64,000 nt of DNA from Pseudomonas sp. ATCC 13867 (GCF_000349845.1 NC_020829.1:2487001-2551000); one strand, 5' to 3'; shown: positions 39,639 through 50,048, counted from the first letter of the stretch. Made by a program: numbers and translations. The notes: generated by a model not told the origin, from the letters alone.

Positions 39639-40021
39639 GACTGAGGACTCGCTTGTTTTTGTTGTGTGGGCACTGTAGACAAAATCCGTATGAAATATCT
39701 ACTGATTTGTATACATGTTTTTGTCCGATGGTCCGAAATCTGACCGATCGGTTACACGCTGGCGGATCGCGAATGCCTCTGGGATGGGAATCTTGTAGAG
39801 CTAACGATGTCGATATTGATGTACACGATATGGTATATACATTGCGCTCAAAAAGGATTAGATGTGGGTACAAAAAGATATGGGCACCTGCCAATACAGC
39901 TATCCAGACCCGCATCCGTCGTGCTCATGGCCCCGATCGTTGCCTGGCCCGTTCCCTCACGGCGACCGCTCCTGATATAACCCTTCGCCACGGTCGAGCG
40001 GGTCGCAACAACGGAGCAACG
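39639..40021. promoter_or_regulatory. AT-rich divergent promoter region, permease and lysR
   Basis: This 383-bp gap is clearly richer in A/T than its surroundings. It contains the palindrome TGTATACA (39708-39715) and a stretch with two TGTACA/TATACA-like motifs (about 39818-39842). A short open frame on the minus strand (39631-39915) has no ribosome site or domain and is not called. Likely holds promoters and LysR sites for both genes. Confidence 0.45.
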
Positions 40022-40906
40022 ATGGCGCTTCCTCCACTTCACAGCTTCAGGGTGTTCGAGAGCGTTGCCCGGCTGGGCAACCTGGCGGCGGCCGCCGTGG
40101 AGCTGCACGTCACTACCGGCGCGGTCAGCCAGCAGATCAAGTCGCTGCAGGGCAGCCTGGGCGTCGAACTGTTCGAGAAGAGCGGTCGGCAACTGGTGCT
40201 GACCGCCAGCGGGCGGGAATTGCAGAAGCGCGTCGCCAGCGCGATGGGAGAGATCACCGAGGCTGTCCAGGCATTGCGCGCCGGTGGCCAGCGGGAACCG
40301 GAGCGGGTCGGGATCACGCTCTCCATTCCTCCGGCGGACGGCGTTACCTGGCTGGCCACGTCGCTGTTTCGTTTCATGGAGGATTCGCGGGCGATCAGCC
40401 TGAGGGTGATTGCCGCCACCGGATTTCACCAGGTGGACTGGCGCCGCGCCGATGTCGCGGTGGTCTATGGCACGCCGCCCTGGCCGGGCTTCTGGTGGCG
40501 GCTGCTGCATGGCATCCGCCTGACGCCAGTGTGCAGTCCGCAGTTCCTGCGTGGGCCGCAGGCCATCCGCGAGGCGGCGGACCTGGTGCGGCACCGGTTG
40601 CTGCACGAAGACGACGGCAGCCAGTGGCAGCACTGGCTGGCCGAGGCCGGGTTCAGCCGTGGCGGCGCCGAGGACATCCATTTCGAGGACTTCGGCATGG
40701 TGCTGCAGGCCGCGCGGGATGGTTTCGGCGTGGCGCTCAGCGATGAGACGGTTTCGCAGCGCGACCTCGACGAAGGCCGGCTGGTACGCCCGCTGCCGAT
40801 CTCGGTGGCGGCGGTGCACAACTACTACGTCGTCTGCTCCGAGGCAAAACGCCAACGCCCGGAGGTCCGGGCGTTCATCGACTGGTTGCTGTCGATAGGC
40901 GAGTAG
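40022..40906 (+). CDS. LysR-family regulator (GcvA-like)
   Basis: LysR-type regulator of 294 residues with the GcvA-type N-terminus LPPLHSFRVFESVARLGNLAAAAVELHVTTGAVSQQIKSLQGSLGVELFEKSGR, followed by an effector domain. I chose ATG 40022 (ACGGAGCAACG upstream) and not the open frame from 39653, which is low-complexity and lacks a domain. It is divergent from the NCS2 permease, a likely target, and convergent with the metallo-hydrolase gene. Confidence 0.88.
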   Translation: MALPPLHSFRVFESVARLGNLAAAAVELHVTTGAVSQQIKSLQGSLGVELFEKSGRQLVLTASGRELQKRVASAMGEITEAVQALRAGGQREPERVGITLSIPPADGVTWLATSLFRFMEDSRAISLRVIAATGFHQVDWRRADVAVVYGTPPWPGFWWRLLHGIRLTPVCSPQFLRGPQAIREAADLVRHRLLHEDDGSQWQHWLAEAGFSRGGAEDIHFEDFGMVLQAARDGFGVALSDETVSQRDLDEGRLVRPLPISVAAVHNYYVVCSEAKRQRPEVRAFIDWLLSIGE

Positions 40907-40999
40907 GGCTCGGCCGGGGAGTCCGGTTTTCTACTGCGGGTTGGGCGAACCTGTAAAAAGGCTGTCTGGGCCTCCCCTCGGTCCTACAAAGAGCTGCGT

Positions 41000-41908
41000 T
41001 CAGTAGCCGTAGCCGCGGCCATCGATGAACTGGATGTCGGTGAGGATGCTGATGTCCTTCTCCACCTTGTACAGCTCCGAGCTCTTGATCAGCTCCTGGT
41101 CGCTGAAGGCTTCGCCCTTGGCGCGGCCAGCCTGGATCTGCTGCATCTTGTCGCGAATCGCCACGACGTCGGCGTAGGTCATGGCCGGCACCTTGCTCGG
41201 ATCCTCGTCGGCGTGGGCCCCGTAGAGGGTGGTCTGTGGGTTGATCACCTTCAGCGTGGCGTCCAGCGAGGCGACGTAATCCTTCAGGTTCCCCGCCAGC
41301 AGCCAGGACGGATAGAGGTGGTCGCCGGAGAGCAGGATGTTGTGCGCCTCGTCATACAGCACGACTTCGTCCGGCGTGTGGCCGGGCATGCTCAGCAGGC
41401 GCACCTTGAGACCGCCCAGGTCGATCACCTCACCGGGTTTCACCAGCCGCGACACCTTGAAGGGCGCCAGGGTCATGTGGTCGATGTTGCCCAGGTAGAC
41501 CGGCTCCGGTATCTGGTAGAGACCGTCGGCGCGGCGGAATTTCGCGGTGAAGGGCGTATCCGGCAGGTAGATGCTCTGGAAGTTGTGCAGCCCGCCCAGG
41601 TGGTCGAAGTGCAGGTGCGAGGGCAGCACCGACAGCGGCTTGTCGGTGATGCGTCGGGCCACCTGGGTGATGTCTTCCTTCTGGTTGGCGCCCGAGTCGA
41701 ACATCAGCGCCTGGTCCGTCCCCACCAGCAGGTACGAGTAGTTCTTCTGGTAGTAGTTCGGCTCGCCGATCGCATAGAGAAAGTCGCTGAGCTTGTGTAC
41801 CACGAAGGCTTCCGCATTCGCCTTGGCGCCGTCGCCCGCCAGGGCCGGGAGTGGCGCGCTCAGCAGCGCGGTGGAGGCCAGGGCAAGCACCTTGAAGAAT
41901 GTTCGCAT
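41000..41908 (-). CDS. exported metallo-beta-lactamase-fold hydrolase
   Basis: Protein of 302 residues with a signal peptide (MRTFFKVLALASTALLSAPLPALA) and one metallo-beta-lactamase domain. The zinc motif HLHFDH is at about 109-114. A second His is in MPGHTPDEVVLYD and the Asp/His pair in LLSGDHLYPSW, with a late GAHADED. The fold covers lactamases, lactonases, glyoxalase II and others; nothing here proves beta-lactamase activity. The frame extends to 42097 but the signal peptide fixes the start at 41908. Confidence 0.82.
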   Translation of the reverse strand: MRTFFKVLALASTALLSAPLPALAGDGAKANAEAFVVHKLSDFLYAIGEPNYYQKNYSYLLVGTDQALMFDSGANQKEDITQVARRITDKPLSVLPSHLHFDHLGGLHNFQSIYLPDTPFTAKFRRADGLYQIPEPVYLGNIDHMTLAPFKVSRLVKPGEVIDLGGLKVRLLSMPGHTPDEVVLYDEAHNILLSGDHLYPSWLLAGNLKDYVASLDATLKVINPQTTLYGAHADEDPSKVPAMTYADVVAIRDKMQQIQAGRAKGEAFSDQELIKSSELYKVEKDISILTDIQFIDGRGYGY

Positions 41909-42384
41909 GGGGGGTGAACCTCTTTTTTGTTGTTCCGGATCGGTTGTTGGCAGAGCGTGTTCTGCCGGGCCCATCTCACCGTCCGGGCGAGCGCACTTCA
42001 ATGCACGTTTTTTAAAGGCTCGGACTTCAGGGCAGCTAAAGCATGTTGCGGCTGGGACCGCCTGCGCGGCGGTCTTCAGTGGAGGGCCCGAAGCCACGGC
42101 CCGCCCCCGGCGCCGTGGTACGTCCGTCCAAGAGAGCTATGGACAGCGTCGGCGGTGATCCTGTGTAATGAGTGCTTTACAACAAAAGCGATAGCACTAG
42201 TCGCTTCAACGCGGGATGTGGTTGGACTGCAGGCTGTTAGGGGCTTCGGCAGGGGCAGGCAGAACGACACGTCAGGGAATTTCCGCATACGAGCTCAGGG
42301 ATTGTAACGCCCATCCGTGCATGAGCTTCCGGGGTTCCTCCTGCGTGACTGGCTGCGTCCATCGCGTACAAGAGAGAACCGTGG
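41909..42384. other. intergenic region upstream of bapA
   Basis: 476 bp without a supported gene. It has lower GC content from about 42150 to 42310 and must hold the promoters of the hydrolase (minus) and bapA (plus). No sigma-54 or other clear promoter match was found by eye. Confidence 0.5.
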
Positions 42385-45300
42385 ATGTCGATTCCAGCGA
42401 AAGTCGTTCCGTCTGCTCAATCCGTCAGTACGTCTCCCACCGTCCAGCTCGATGGCCGGCTGGTCCTCGACCAGCGCAGCAAGGTTGCGCTGCAGGTTCC
42501 CAGGGACGCGGTTGCCGAATACTCCCGTGAAGGTTCAGACCTCGTCGTTCATCTCAAGAATGGCGAGTCCCTGCGTATCGCCAATTTCTATGCGGCCGGG
42601 CAGCCTCCCAGCGAACTGTTCCTCGTCGAAGAGGGGCAACTGGTGGCTGTGCAGTTGCCCGTAGCCGGAGAAGGGACGATGGCGGCGACCTATGCTCCCG
42701 AGCCGGTGGCAGCCGGGTTCGACTCGCTGACCAGCGACTCGTCCGGCCTTGCCGGCATGAGCGCGACCACCACGGCGCTGGCCGCCTTGGCGGTGGTGGG
42801 CGGCGGCGTAGCGCTGGCCAGCGGCGGCGGCGGTGGTGGCGGCGGGGGCGACTCGGCGCCCGCGCCGGACACCAGCGCCCCGCACGCGGCGACCGACCTG
42901 CAGATTTCCACCGATGGCACGCGCCTGTCCGGGCATGCGGAAGCCGGGGCCAGCGTTGGCGTGGACACCAATGGCGACGGCGTGGCGGAGCTGAGCGTGG
43001 TGGCGGACGCCAACGGTCGCTTCGAGGTGGGCCTGAATCCGCCATTGACCGGTGGCCAGGCGATCAGCGTGGTGGTGACCGACCCGGCGGGTAACCGCAG
43101 TCCGGTGGCCAGCGTGCAGGCGCCGGACTTCCCGGATGCGCCGCAGGTCGAGGCCAGCAACGGCCGTGTCATTGCCGGCACCGCGGCCGCGGGCATGACG
43201 GTGGTGCTGACCGACGGCAACGGGCATCCGCTTGGCCAGGCCACGGCCGATGCCGATGGCAAGTGGTCGCTCACGCTGTCCCAGCCGCTCCCCGATGGCA
43301 TGCGGGTCTACGCGGTGGCCAGGGATGCCTTTGGCAATGACAGCCCGGCGAGCAGCCTCACCGTCGATGCCGTGGCGCCGACCCTGTCCGTCATCGGACT
43401 GAGCAATGGTACGCATGTCAGCGGTACCGCCGAAGCCGGTGCGACCGTCACGCTGACCGACGGCAACGGTAACCCCGTTGGCCAGGTCACCGCCGATGGA
43501 AATGGCCGCTGGAGCTACACCCCGGACAGCCCGCTGCCCGATGGCACGGTGATCGCGGCGGTGGCCACGGATACCGTTGGCAACGCCAGCGCGCCGGCCT
43601 GGGTAACGATCGATTCGACGGCGCCGGGCGCGCCGGTGCTCGACCCGAGCAACGGCAGCAGCCTCAGTGGCACCGCCGAGCCGGGCGCTACCGTGACCCT
43701 GACCGATGGCAGCGGCAACCCGATCGGACAGGTCACCGCCGACGGCAGCGGCAACTGGAGCTTCACCCCGTCCACGCCGCTGGCGGATGGAACCGTGGTC
43801 AACGCCACGGCCACCGATCCGGCGGGCAACACCAGCGGGCAGGGCAGCACCACCGTCGATGGCGTGGCGCCGGCCACGCCGACCGTCAACCTGAGCAACG
43901 GCAGCAGCCTCACCGGCGCCGCCGAGCCGGGCAGCACCGTGATCCTCACCGACGGCAATGGCAACCCGATCGCCGAAGTCAGCGCTGATGGCGGCGGCAA
44001 CTGGACCTATACCCCGTCCACGCCGATCGCCAACGGCACCGTGGTCAACGTGGTGGCCCAGGACGCCGCCGGCAACAGCAGCCCGGGCGCCAGCGTCACC
44101 GTGGACTCGCAGGCCCCGGCGGCTCCGGTGGTCAACCCGAGCAACGGCACCACGCTCAGCGGTGCCGCCGAACCGGGCAGCAGCGTGATCCTCACCGACG
44201 GCAACGGCAACCCGATCGGCCAGGTCAGCGCCGATGGCAGCGGCAACTGGAGCTTCACGCCGGGCACGCCGCTGGCCAACGGCACGGTGGTCAACGCCAC
44301 GGCCAGCGACCCGACCGGCAATACCAGCGCTCCGGCCAGCACCACCGTGGACTCGGTGGCGCCGGCCGCGCCGGTGGTCAATCCGAGCAACGGCGCGGAG
44401 ATCAGCGGCACCGCCGAACCGGGCGCCACCGTGACCCTGATCGACGGCAACGGCAACCCCATCGGGCAGGTCACCGCCGATGGCAGCGGCAACTGGAGCT
44501 TCACCCCGTCCACGCCGCTGGCGGATGGAACCGTGGTCAACGCCACGGCTACCGACCCGGCGGGCAACACCGGCGGCCAGGGCAGCACTACCGTGGACGC
44601 CATCGCGCCGGCCACGCCGACCGTCAACCTGAGCAACGGCAGCAGCCTCAGCGGCACCGCCGAACCGGGCAGCAGCGTGACCCTGACCGACGGCAACGGC
44701 AACCCGATCGCCGAAGTCACTGCCGACGGCAGTGGCAACTGGACCTACACCCCGTCCACGCCGATCGCCAACGGCACCGTGGTCAACGTGGTGGCCCAGG
44801 ACGCCGCCGGTAACAGCAGCCCGCCGGCGACGGTGACCGTCGATTCCAGCGCGCCGCCGGCGCCGGTGATCAACCCGAGCAACGGCGTCGTCATCAGCGG
44901 CACCGCCGAGGCCGGTGCCACCGTGACCCTCACCGATGCCGGCGGCAACCCCATAGGGCAGGTCACCGCCGACGGCAGCGGCAACTGGAGCTTCACGCCG
45001 GGCACACCGCTGGCCAATGGCACGGTGATCGTCGCCACGGCCACCGATCCGACCGGCAATACCGGCCCGCAGGCCGCCACCACGGTGGACTCGGTGGCGC
45101 CGGCCGCGCCGGTGGTCAACCCGAGCAACGGCACGAACATCAGCGGCACCGCGGAGGCCGGGGCCAAGGTGATCCTCACCGATGGCAGCGGCAACCCGAT
45201 CGGCGAAACCACCGCCGACGGCAGCGGCAACTGGGCCTTCACGCCGAGCACCCCGTTGGCCAACGGCACGGTGGTCAACGCCTTGGCCCAGGACCCAGCG

Positions 45301-48300
45301 GGCAATACCGGCCCGCAGGGCAGCACTGCCGTGGACGCTGTGGCGCCGAACACGCCAGTGGTCGATCCGAGCAACGGCAACCTGCTCAACGGTACTGCCG
45401 AGCCGGGCAGCACCGTCACCCTGACCGACGGCAACGGCAACCCGATCGGCCAGACCACCGCCGACGGCAGCGGCAACTGGACCTTCACGCCCGGCTCGCA
45501 ACTGCCCAACGGCACTGTGGTCAACGTGACCGCGACCGACGCCTCCGGCAACACCAGCCCGCCCGGCACCACGACGGTAGATTCCTCGCTGCCGTCGACT
45601 CCGCAGGTCGACCCGAGCAACGGCTCGGTGATCAGCGGCACCGCCGACGCCGGTAACACTGTCATCATCACCGACGGCAACGGCAACCCGATCGGCCAGG
45701 TCACCGCCGACGGCAGCGGCAACTGGTCGTTCACCCCGGGCATCCCGCTGCCGGATGGCACCGTGGTCAACGTGGTGGCGCGCAGTCCCGGCAACGCCGA
45801 CAGCTCGCCGGCGATGATCACGGTGGATGGCGTGGCCCCGCCGGCGCCGCTGATCGATCCGAGCAACGGCAGCGACATCAGTGGCACCGCCGAGGCCGGC
45901 GCGACGGTGATCCTCACCGATGGCGGCGGCAACCCGATCGGCCAGACCACCGCCGACGGCAGCGGTAACTGGAGCTTCACGCCGGGCACGCCGCTGGCCA
46001 ACGGCACGGTGATCAATGCGGTGGCCCAGGACCCGGCCGGCAATACCAGTGGGCCGAGCAGCGTCACCGTCGACGCCGTCGCCCCGCCGGCGCCGGTGCT
46101 CGACCCGAGCAATGGCGTGGTCATCAGCGGTACCGTGGAAGCCGGGGCCAAGGTGATCCTCATCGACGGCAGCGGCAACCCGATCGGTGAAACCACCGCC
46201 GACGGTAGCGGCAACTGGACGTTCACCCCGGCTACCCCGCTGGCCAACGGCACCGTGGTCAATGCGGTGGCCCAGGACCCGGCCGGCAACACCAGCGGCA
46301 CGGCCAGCGCCACGGTGGACGCGGTAGCCCCGGCCACCCCGGTGCTCGATCCGAGCAACGGTACAGTGATCAGCGGTACCGCCGAAGCCGGTGCGACGGT
46401 GATACTCACCGACGGCGGCGGCAACCCGATCGGCCAGGCCAGCGCCGACGGCAGCGGCAACTGGAGCTTCATCCCGGCCACGCCGCTGGCCAATGGCACG
46501 CTGGTCAACGCCGTGGCCCAGGACGCCGCCGGCAACACCAGCGGTCCGGTCAGCAGCATGGTGGACGCGGTGGCCCCGGCCACCCCGGTGATCGACCCGA
46601 GCAACGGTGTCGAACTCAGCGGCACCGCCGAACCCGGCGTCCGGCTGATCCTCACCGATGGCAATGGCAACCCGATCGGCCAGACCCTCGTCGACGGCAG
46701 CGGCAACTGGAGCTTCACTCCGAGCACACCGCTGGCCAACGGCACCGTGGTCAACGTCGTGGCCCAGGACCCGGCCGGCAATACCAGCGGCCCGGCCAGC
46801 GCCACGGTGGACACGGTGGCTCCGGCCACGCCGGTGATCAATGCCAGCAACGGCAGCGTGATCACCGGGACCGCCGAGGTCGGCGCCAAGGTGATCCTCA
46901 CCGACGGCAACGGCAACCCGATCGGCGAGACCACCGCCGACGGCAGCGGCAACTGGACCTTCACCCCCGGCACGCCGCTGCCCAACGGTACGCTGATCAA
47001 CGCCGTCGCCGAGGACGCCGCCGACAACGCCAGCGGTCCGGCCAGCACCACGGTGGACTCGGTGGTGCCATCCGCTCCGCTGCTGAGCATCAGCGCCGAC
47101 GGCGCGCTGCTGACCGGCATCGCCGAGCCGAACAGCCAGGTGCGCATCGTGGTCAATGGCGACAGCGCCAACCCGATCACGGTCAACGTCGACGGTAGCG
47201 GCAACTTCAGCCTGCCGTTCGCGCCGCCGCTGATCACCGGCGAGCTGATCGCCGGGGTCGTCGTGGACGCCGCCGGCAACGTCAGCGGACCGGGCACCAT
47301 CAACGGCCCTGACCTGGCGCCGCCAACCATCAGTGTGGCGGAAGCCGCCGATACCTGGGTCAACGCCGCGGAGATCGGCGACGGCATCCAGGTCGAGGTG
47401 ACGGTCCGCCCGACCATGCAGGTCGGCCAGGTGGTCATGCTCAAGTTCGCCGGGCAGGGTGGCTACGAGGCGGAGGTCAGCCATACCCTCAACGCCGGCG
47501 ACATCGCCGCCGGCAACGTGACCCTGACCCTGACGCCTTCCAGCGGACCGTTCCCGGAGGGCGCCTCGACCATTACCGCCGACATCAACGGCGGCACCGC
47601 GTCGACCCCGGTGCCGTTCACCATCGACACCATTCCACCGGCGACCCCGGTGCTGTCCCTGGTCGGCAACATCCTGACCATCTCGGCGGAGCCGGGCACC
47701 GAGCTGACGGTCACCGCCGGCGTCGGCGGGGTGACCGCCACCGCCACGGTGACCGCCGACAACAGCGGGCTGGCGTCGCTGAACCTGCTTACCGACCTGG
47801 ACATCGACTTCAGTTGGGACCAGTTGCTCGACGCCCAGGTCTCGGTGGTCGGCCGCGACCCGGCCGGCAACCCGAGCAACGTGGCGAGCATCGGCGTCGG
47901 CACCAGCATCGAGCAGCCGGTGACCATCGGCAATTTCGGCCTCGACGTCAGCCTCAACCCGCTGAACCCGCGATTCGGTTTCAGCGGTACCAGCGAGCCG
48001 GACTCCAGCGTGGTGATCCGGGTCATCACCCCGGCGCTGAACGTCGAGTTGCTGCCGATCCAGGCGGACTCGTCCGGAAACTTCTCGCTGAACCTGCTGA
48101 GCCCGACCATCCTCACCCAGTTGGGGTTGAACGTCTCCGACATCCTCGATCTCGGCTCGAGGATCTCGTTCAACCTGGTGTCCACCGATTCCAACGGCAG
48201 CGATAGCGCCGCCTACGGGATCACCCTGACCCCCAACGGACTGTCGCTGAACATCGGCCAGATCGATGTCAACGGCACGTCCGGCGACGACGTGCTGTCC

Positions 48301-48774
48301 GGCGCCAACGGCAGTTCGGAGCACATCAACGGCGGCGACGGCAGCGACCTGGTCTTCAACGTGGGCACCGGCGACCATGTGGTGGCCGGCAACGGCAACG
48401 ACACCCTCCAGATCACCGCGACCGATTTCGTCAGCATCGATGGCGGCGCCGGGTTCGATACCCTGGTCCTGGCCAACGGCATCGACCTCGACTACAACGC
48501 CGTCGGCGTCGGCACGCTCAGCAACCTCGAGCGCATCGACCTCGGCAAGGGCGATTCGGGTAGCGTGCTGACCCTGACCGCGGCGGAGGTGGATGCCGTC
48601 ACCGATGCCAACAACACCTTGCAGATCACCGGCGAGAACAACGACACCCTGAACGTGGTGGGCGCGGTGAATACCGGTACCACGCAACTGATCGACGGCA
48701 TTACCTACGATGTCTACACCTTCGGCAGTACCACCCTGCTGGTCGAGGACAATACGGTACAGGTGACCGTCTGA
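42385..48774 (+). CDS. bapA: BapA-type giant adhesin, type I secreted
   Basis: Secreted biofilm adhesin of 2129 residues. Residues 1-~125 are a BapA-prefix-like domain, then a hydrophobic segment (ALAALAVVGGGVALASG) and a poly-Gly run near 150. Residues ~165-1650 are Ig-like bacterial repeats, of which 15 (residues 336-1565) are 82-aa near-copies of the pattern DPSNG..ISGTAEAGA..ILTDGNGNPIGQ..ADGSGNWSFTP. More diverged Ig-like domains follow. The C-terminus from ~1960 has degenerate RTX motifs (GGDGSDLVF, GNGNDTL) and ends in an acidic/hydrophobic type I signal. The three secretion genes follow directly, as in P. aeruginosa PA1874-1877. Confidence 0.9.
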   Translation: MSIPAKVVPSAQSVSTSPTVQLDGRLVLDQRSKVALQVPRDAVAEYSREGSDLVVHLKNGESLRIANFYAAGQPPSELFLVEEGQLVAVQLPVAGEGTMAATYAPEPVAAGFDSLTSDSSGLAGMSATTTALAALAVVGGGVALASGGGGGGGGGDSAPAPDTSAPHAATDLQISTDGTRLSGHAEAGASVGVDTNGDGVAELSVVADANGRFEVGLNPPLTGGQAISVVVTDPAGNRSPVASVQAPDFPDAPQVEASNGRVIAGTAAAGMTVVLTDGNGHPLGQATADADGKWSLTLSQPLPDGMRVYAVARDAFGNDSPASSLTVDAVAPTLSVIGLSNGTHVSGTAEAGATVTLTDGNGNPVGQVTADGNGRWSYTPDSPLPDGTVIAAVATDTVGNASAPAWVTIDSTAPGAPVLDPSNGSSLSGTAEPGATVTLTDGSGNPIGQVTADGSGNWSFTPSTPLADGTVVNATATDPAGNTSGQGSTTVDGVAPATPTVNLSNGSSLTGAAEPGSTVILTDGNGNPIAEVSADGGGNWTYTPSTPIANGTVVNVVAQDAAGNSSPGASVTVDSQAPAAPVVNPSNGTTLSGAAEPGSSVILTDGNGNPIGQVSADGSGNWSFTPGTPLANGTVVNATASDPTGNTSAPASTTVDSVAPAAPVVNPSNGAEISGTAEPGATVTLIDGNGNPIGQVTADGSGNWSFTPSTPLADGTVVNATATDPAGNTGGQGSTTVDAIAPATPTVNLSNGSSLSGTAEPGSSVTLTDGNGNPIAEVTADGSGNWTYTPSTPIANGTVVNVVAQDAAGNSSPPATVTVDSSAPPAPVINPSNGVVISGTAEAGATVTLTDAGGNPIGQVTADGSGNWSFTPGTPLANGTVIVATATDPTGNTGPQAATTVDSVAPAAPVVNPSNGTNISGTAEAGAKVILTDGSGNPIGETTADGSGNWAFTPSTPLANGTVVNALAQDPAGNTGPQGSTAVDAVAPNTPVVDPSNGNLLNGTAEPGSTVTLTDGNGNPIGQTTADGSGNWTFTPGSQLPNGTVVNVTATDASGNTSPPGTTTVDSSLPSTPQVDPSNGSVISGTADAGNTVIITDGNGNPIGQVTADGSGNWSFTPGIPLPDGTVVNVVARSPGNADSSPAMITVDGVAPPAPLIDPSNGSDISGTAEAGATVILTDGGGNPIGQTTADGSGNWSFTPGTPLANGTVINAVAQDPAGNTSGPSSVTVDAVAPPAPVLDPSNGVVISGTVEAGAKVILIDGSGNPIGETTADGSGNWTFTPATPLANGTVVNAVAQDPAGNTSGTASATVDAVAPATPVLDPSNGTVISGTAEAGATVILTDGGGNPIGQASADGSGNWSFIPATPLANGTLVNAVAQDAAGNTSGPVSSMVDAVAPATPVIDPSNGVELSGTAEPGVRLILTDGNGNPIGQTLVDGSGNWSFTPSTPLANGTVVNVVAQDPAGNTSGPASATVDTVAPATPVINASNGSVITGTAEVGAKVILTDGNGNPIGETTADGSGNWTFTPGTPLPNGTLINAVAEDAADNASGPASTTVDSVVPSAPLLSISADGALLTGIAEPNSQVRIVVNGDSANPITVNVDGSGNFSLPFAPPLITGELIAGVVVDAAGNVSGPGTINGPDLAPPTISVAEAADTWVNAAEIGDGIQVEVTVRPTMQVGQVVMLKFAGQGGYEAEVSHTLNAGDIAAGNVTLTLTPSSGPFPEGASTITADINGGTASTPVPFTIDTIPPATPVLSLVGNILTISAEPGTELTVTAGVGGVTATATVTADNSGLASLNLLTDLDIDFSWDQLLDAQVSVVGRDPAGNPSNVASIGVGTSIEQPVTIGNFGLDVSLNPLNPRFGFSGTSEPDSSVVIRVITPALNVELLPIQADSSGNFSLNLLSPTILTQLGLNVSDILDLGSRISFNLVSTDSNGSDSAAYGITLTPNGLSLNIGQIDVNGTSGDDVLSGANGSSEHINGGDGSDLVFNVGTGDHVVAGNGNDTLQITATDFVSIDGGAGFDTLVLANGIDLDYNAVGVGTLSNLERIDLGKGDSGSVLTLTAAEVDAVTDANNTLQITGENNDTLNVVGAVNTGTTQLIDGITYDVYTFGSTTLLVEDNTVQVTV
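43390..47079 (+). repeat. 15 tandem 246-bp repeats inside bapA
   Basis: Fifteen in-frame units of exactly 246 bp (82 codons) without indels. A higher-order period of 738 bp is visible: units 4-6 (43636-44373) resemble units 7-9 (44374-45111) more than their neighbours, with the same alternation of DPSNGSS / NLSNGSS / NPSNG starts. This suggests a past duplication of a three-unit block. Expect length variation and assembly collapse here. Confidence 0.9.
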
Positions 48775-50048
48775 TGGCTGGCAAGCAGTACTTCCCGCCG
48801 GCCCTGTCCCGCGGGAAGAGCATCATCGGCCTGCTGTTGCTTGGCCTGCCGCTGTGTGCGCCGGCCATTCCCCTCGACGAAGCGGTGCGCGCGGGGCTGG
48901 CGATCCATCCGCAGTTGCGCTCCGCGCTGGCGGAGGCGGAGCGCGCCGGCACCGAGGTGGATATCGCCAAGGGCGGCTACTACCCAGCCGTCAGCCTGTC
49001 CGGCGGGCCGCAGGAGTTCGACTTCGGCGAAGTCGTCTACGATGCCACCGTTTCGCAGATGCTGTACGACTGGGGACGGGTGTCGAGCAAGGTGGACAGC
49101 GCCAGCGCCGACCGCCGCCGGCTGACCGAGGCGGCGCTGGTGGCGCGGGACGACGCGGCGCTGGACATCGTCGAGACCTACCTCGACGTGCTGGCCGCCG
49201 AGCGCCGGGTGGACACGGTGCGCCGGCATATCCAGCGCCTGGACGGCATTCGCGAGATGACCCAGGCGCGCGGCGGCGACGGCTATGCCGACCGCAGCGA
49301 GCTGGATCGCGCCAACCTCGAACTGTCGCGGGCCGGGGAACAGCTGTCGCTGGAAAAAGGCAGCCTGCAGGATGCGCGCAACCAGTACGCCCTGCTGGTC
49401 GGCCAGGCCCCCGGCGACCTGGTGGAGCCGGAGCCGGCCTCGCTGCAGCGTTACCTGGCGGGCAGCGACCTGAGTCGGGTGATCCAGGACGCGCCCTTGC
49501 AGCGCAAGGCGGTGGAAGAGGCCAACGCCGCGGAAGCGGGCGTGCGCGAGGCGAAGAGCGCGCTGCTGCCGCAACTGAACCTGGAGGCGACGGCGCTGCG
49601 CCGCGAGGTCGGCGGGCGCCCGGAAAGCGATTCGGTGCTGGCCCTGCGGCTGCGCATGGACACCTTCCAGGGACTTTCCAACTTCCGCCGGCCGACCGCC
49701 GCGCAGCAGCGCCTGGAGTCGGCGCGCTGGAGCGCCGATGCGATGCAGCGCGACATCCGCCGGCAACTGCAGACGCTGTTCGACAACGGCGAGACCCTGC
49801 GTTGGCGCGAGCAGTCGCTGAGCCAGCAGGTCAGCGAGTCGGAGCAGGTGGGCGAGTTGTACCGTGAACAGTTCGAGGTCGGGCGGCGCGACGTGATCGA
49901 CCTGCTCAACGTCCAGCGCGAACGCTTCGAGGCGGAGCGCCAACTGGTCAACCTGCACATCGAACGCAAGCGCATCGAATATCGGGCGGCGGCCCAGGTC
50001 GGGTTGCTGGGGTCGCTGCTGGAGAACCGGTTGAATCATGGAAGCTGA
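48774..50048 (+). CDS. bapB: TolC-family outer-membrane channel for BapA
   Basis: Outer-membrane efflux protein of 424 residues with signal peptide (IIGLLLLGLPLCAPAIP) and the TolC double repeat. First half: LDEAVRAGLAIHPQLRSALAEAERAG and YLDVLAAERRVDTVRRHIQRLD. Second half: VEEANAAEAGVREAKSALLPQLNLEAT and ending FEVGRRDVIDLLNVQRERFEAERQL. Its ATG overlaps the bapA stop by one base, so channel and adhesin are coupled. Equivalent to PA1875. Confidence 0.92.
   Translation: MAGKQYFPPALSRGKSIIGLLLLGLPLCAPAIPLDEAVRAGLAIHPQLRSALAEAERAGTEVDIAKGGYYPAVSLSGGPQEFDFGEVVYDATVSQMLYDWGRVSSKVDSASADRRRLTEAALVARDDAALDIVETYLDVLAAERRVDTVRRHIQRLDGIREMTQARGGDGYADRSELDRANLELSRAGEQLSLEKGSLQDARNQYALLVGQAPGDLVEPEPASLQRYLAGSDLSRVIQDAPLQRKAVEEANAAEAGVREAKSALLPQLNLEATALRREVGGRPESDSVLALRLRMDTFQGLSNFRRPTAAQQRLESARWSADAMQRDIRRQLQTLFDNGETLRWREQSLSQQVSESEQVGELYREQFEVGRRDVIDLLNVQRERFEAERQLVNLHIERKRIEYRAAAQVGLLGSLLENRLNHGS

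Noticed and set aside
39631..39915. 94-codon frame in the AT-rich permease-lysR gap
   Set aside because: Lies in a divergent promoter region, ends inside the permease gene's start and has no recognisable feature.
41000..41908. Metallo-beta-lactamase as an antibiotic-resistance gene
   Set aside because: Only the fold and zinc motif are visible; the superfamily is broad and nothing specific to class B beta-lactamases was seen.
43390..47079. Regularly spaced repeats as a possible CRISPR array
   Set aside because: Units are 246 bp, contiguous and in frame with a coding sequence; they encode Ig-like adhesin domains.
42535..48687. 2050-codon open frame antisense to bapA
   Set aside because: It mirrors the repeats of bapA on the opposite strand; high-GC codon bias keeps the antisense frame open. 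No domain, signal or ribosome site.
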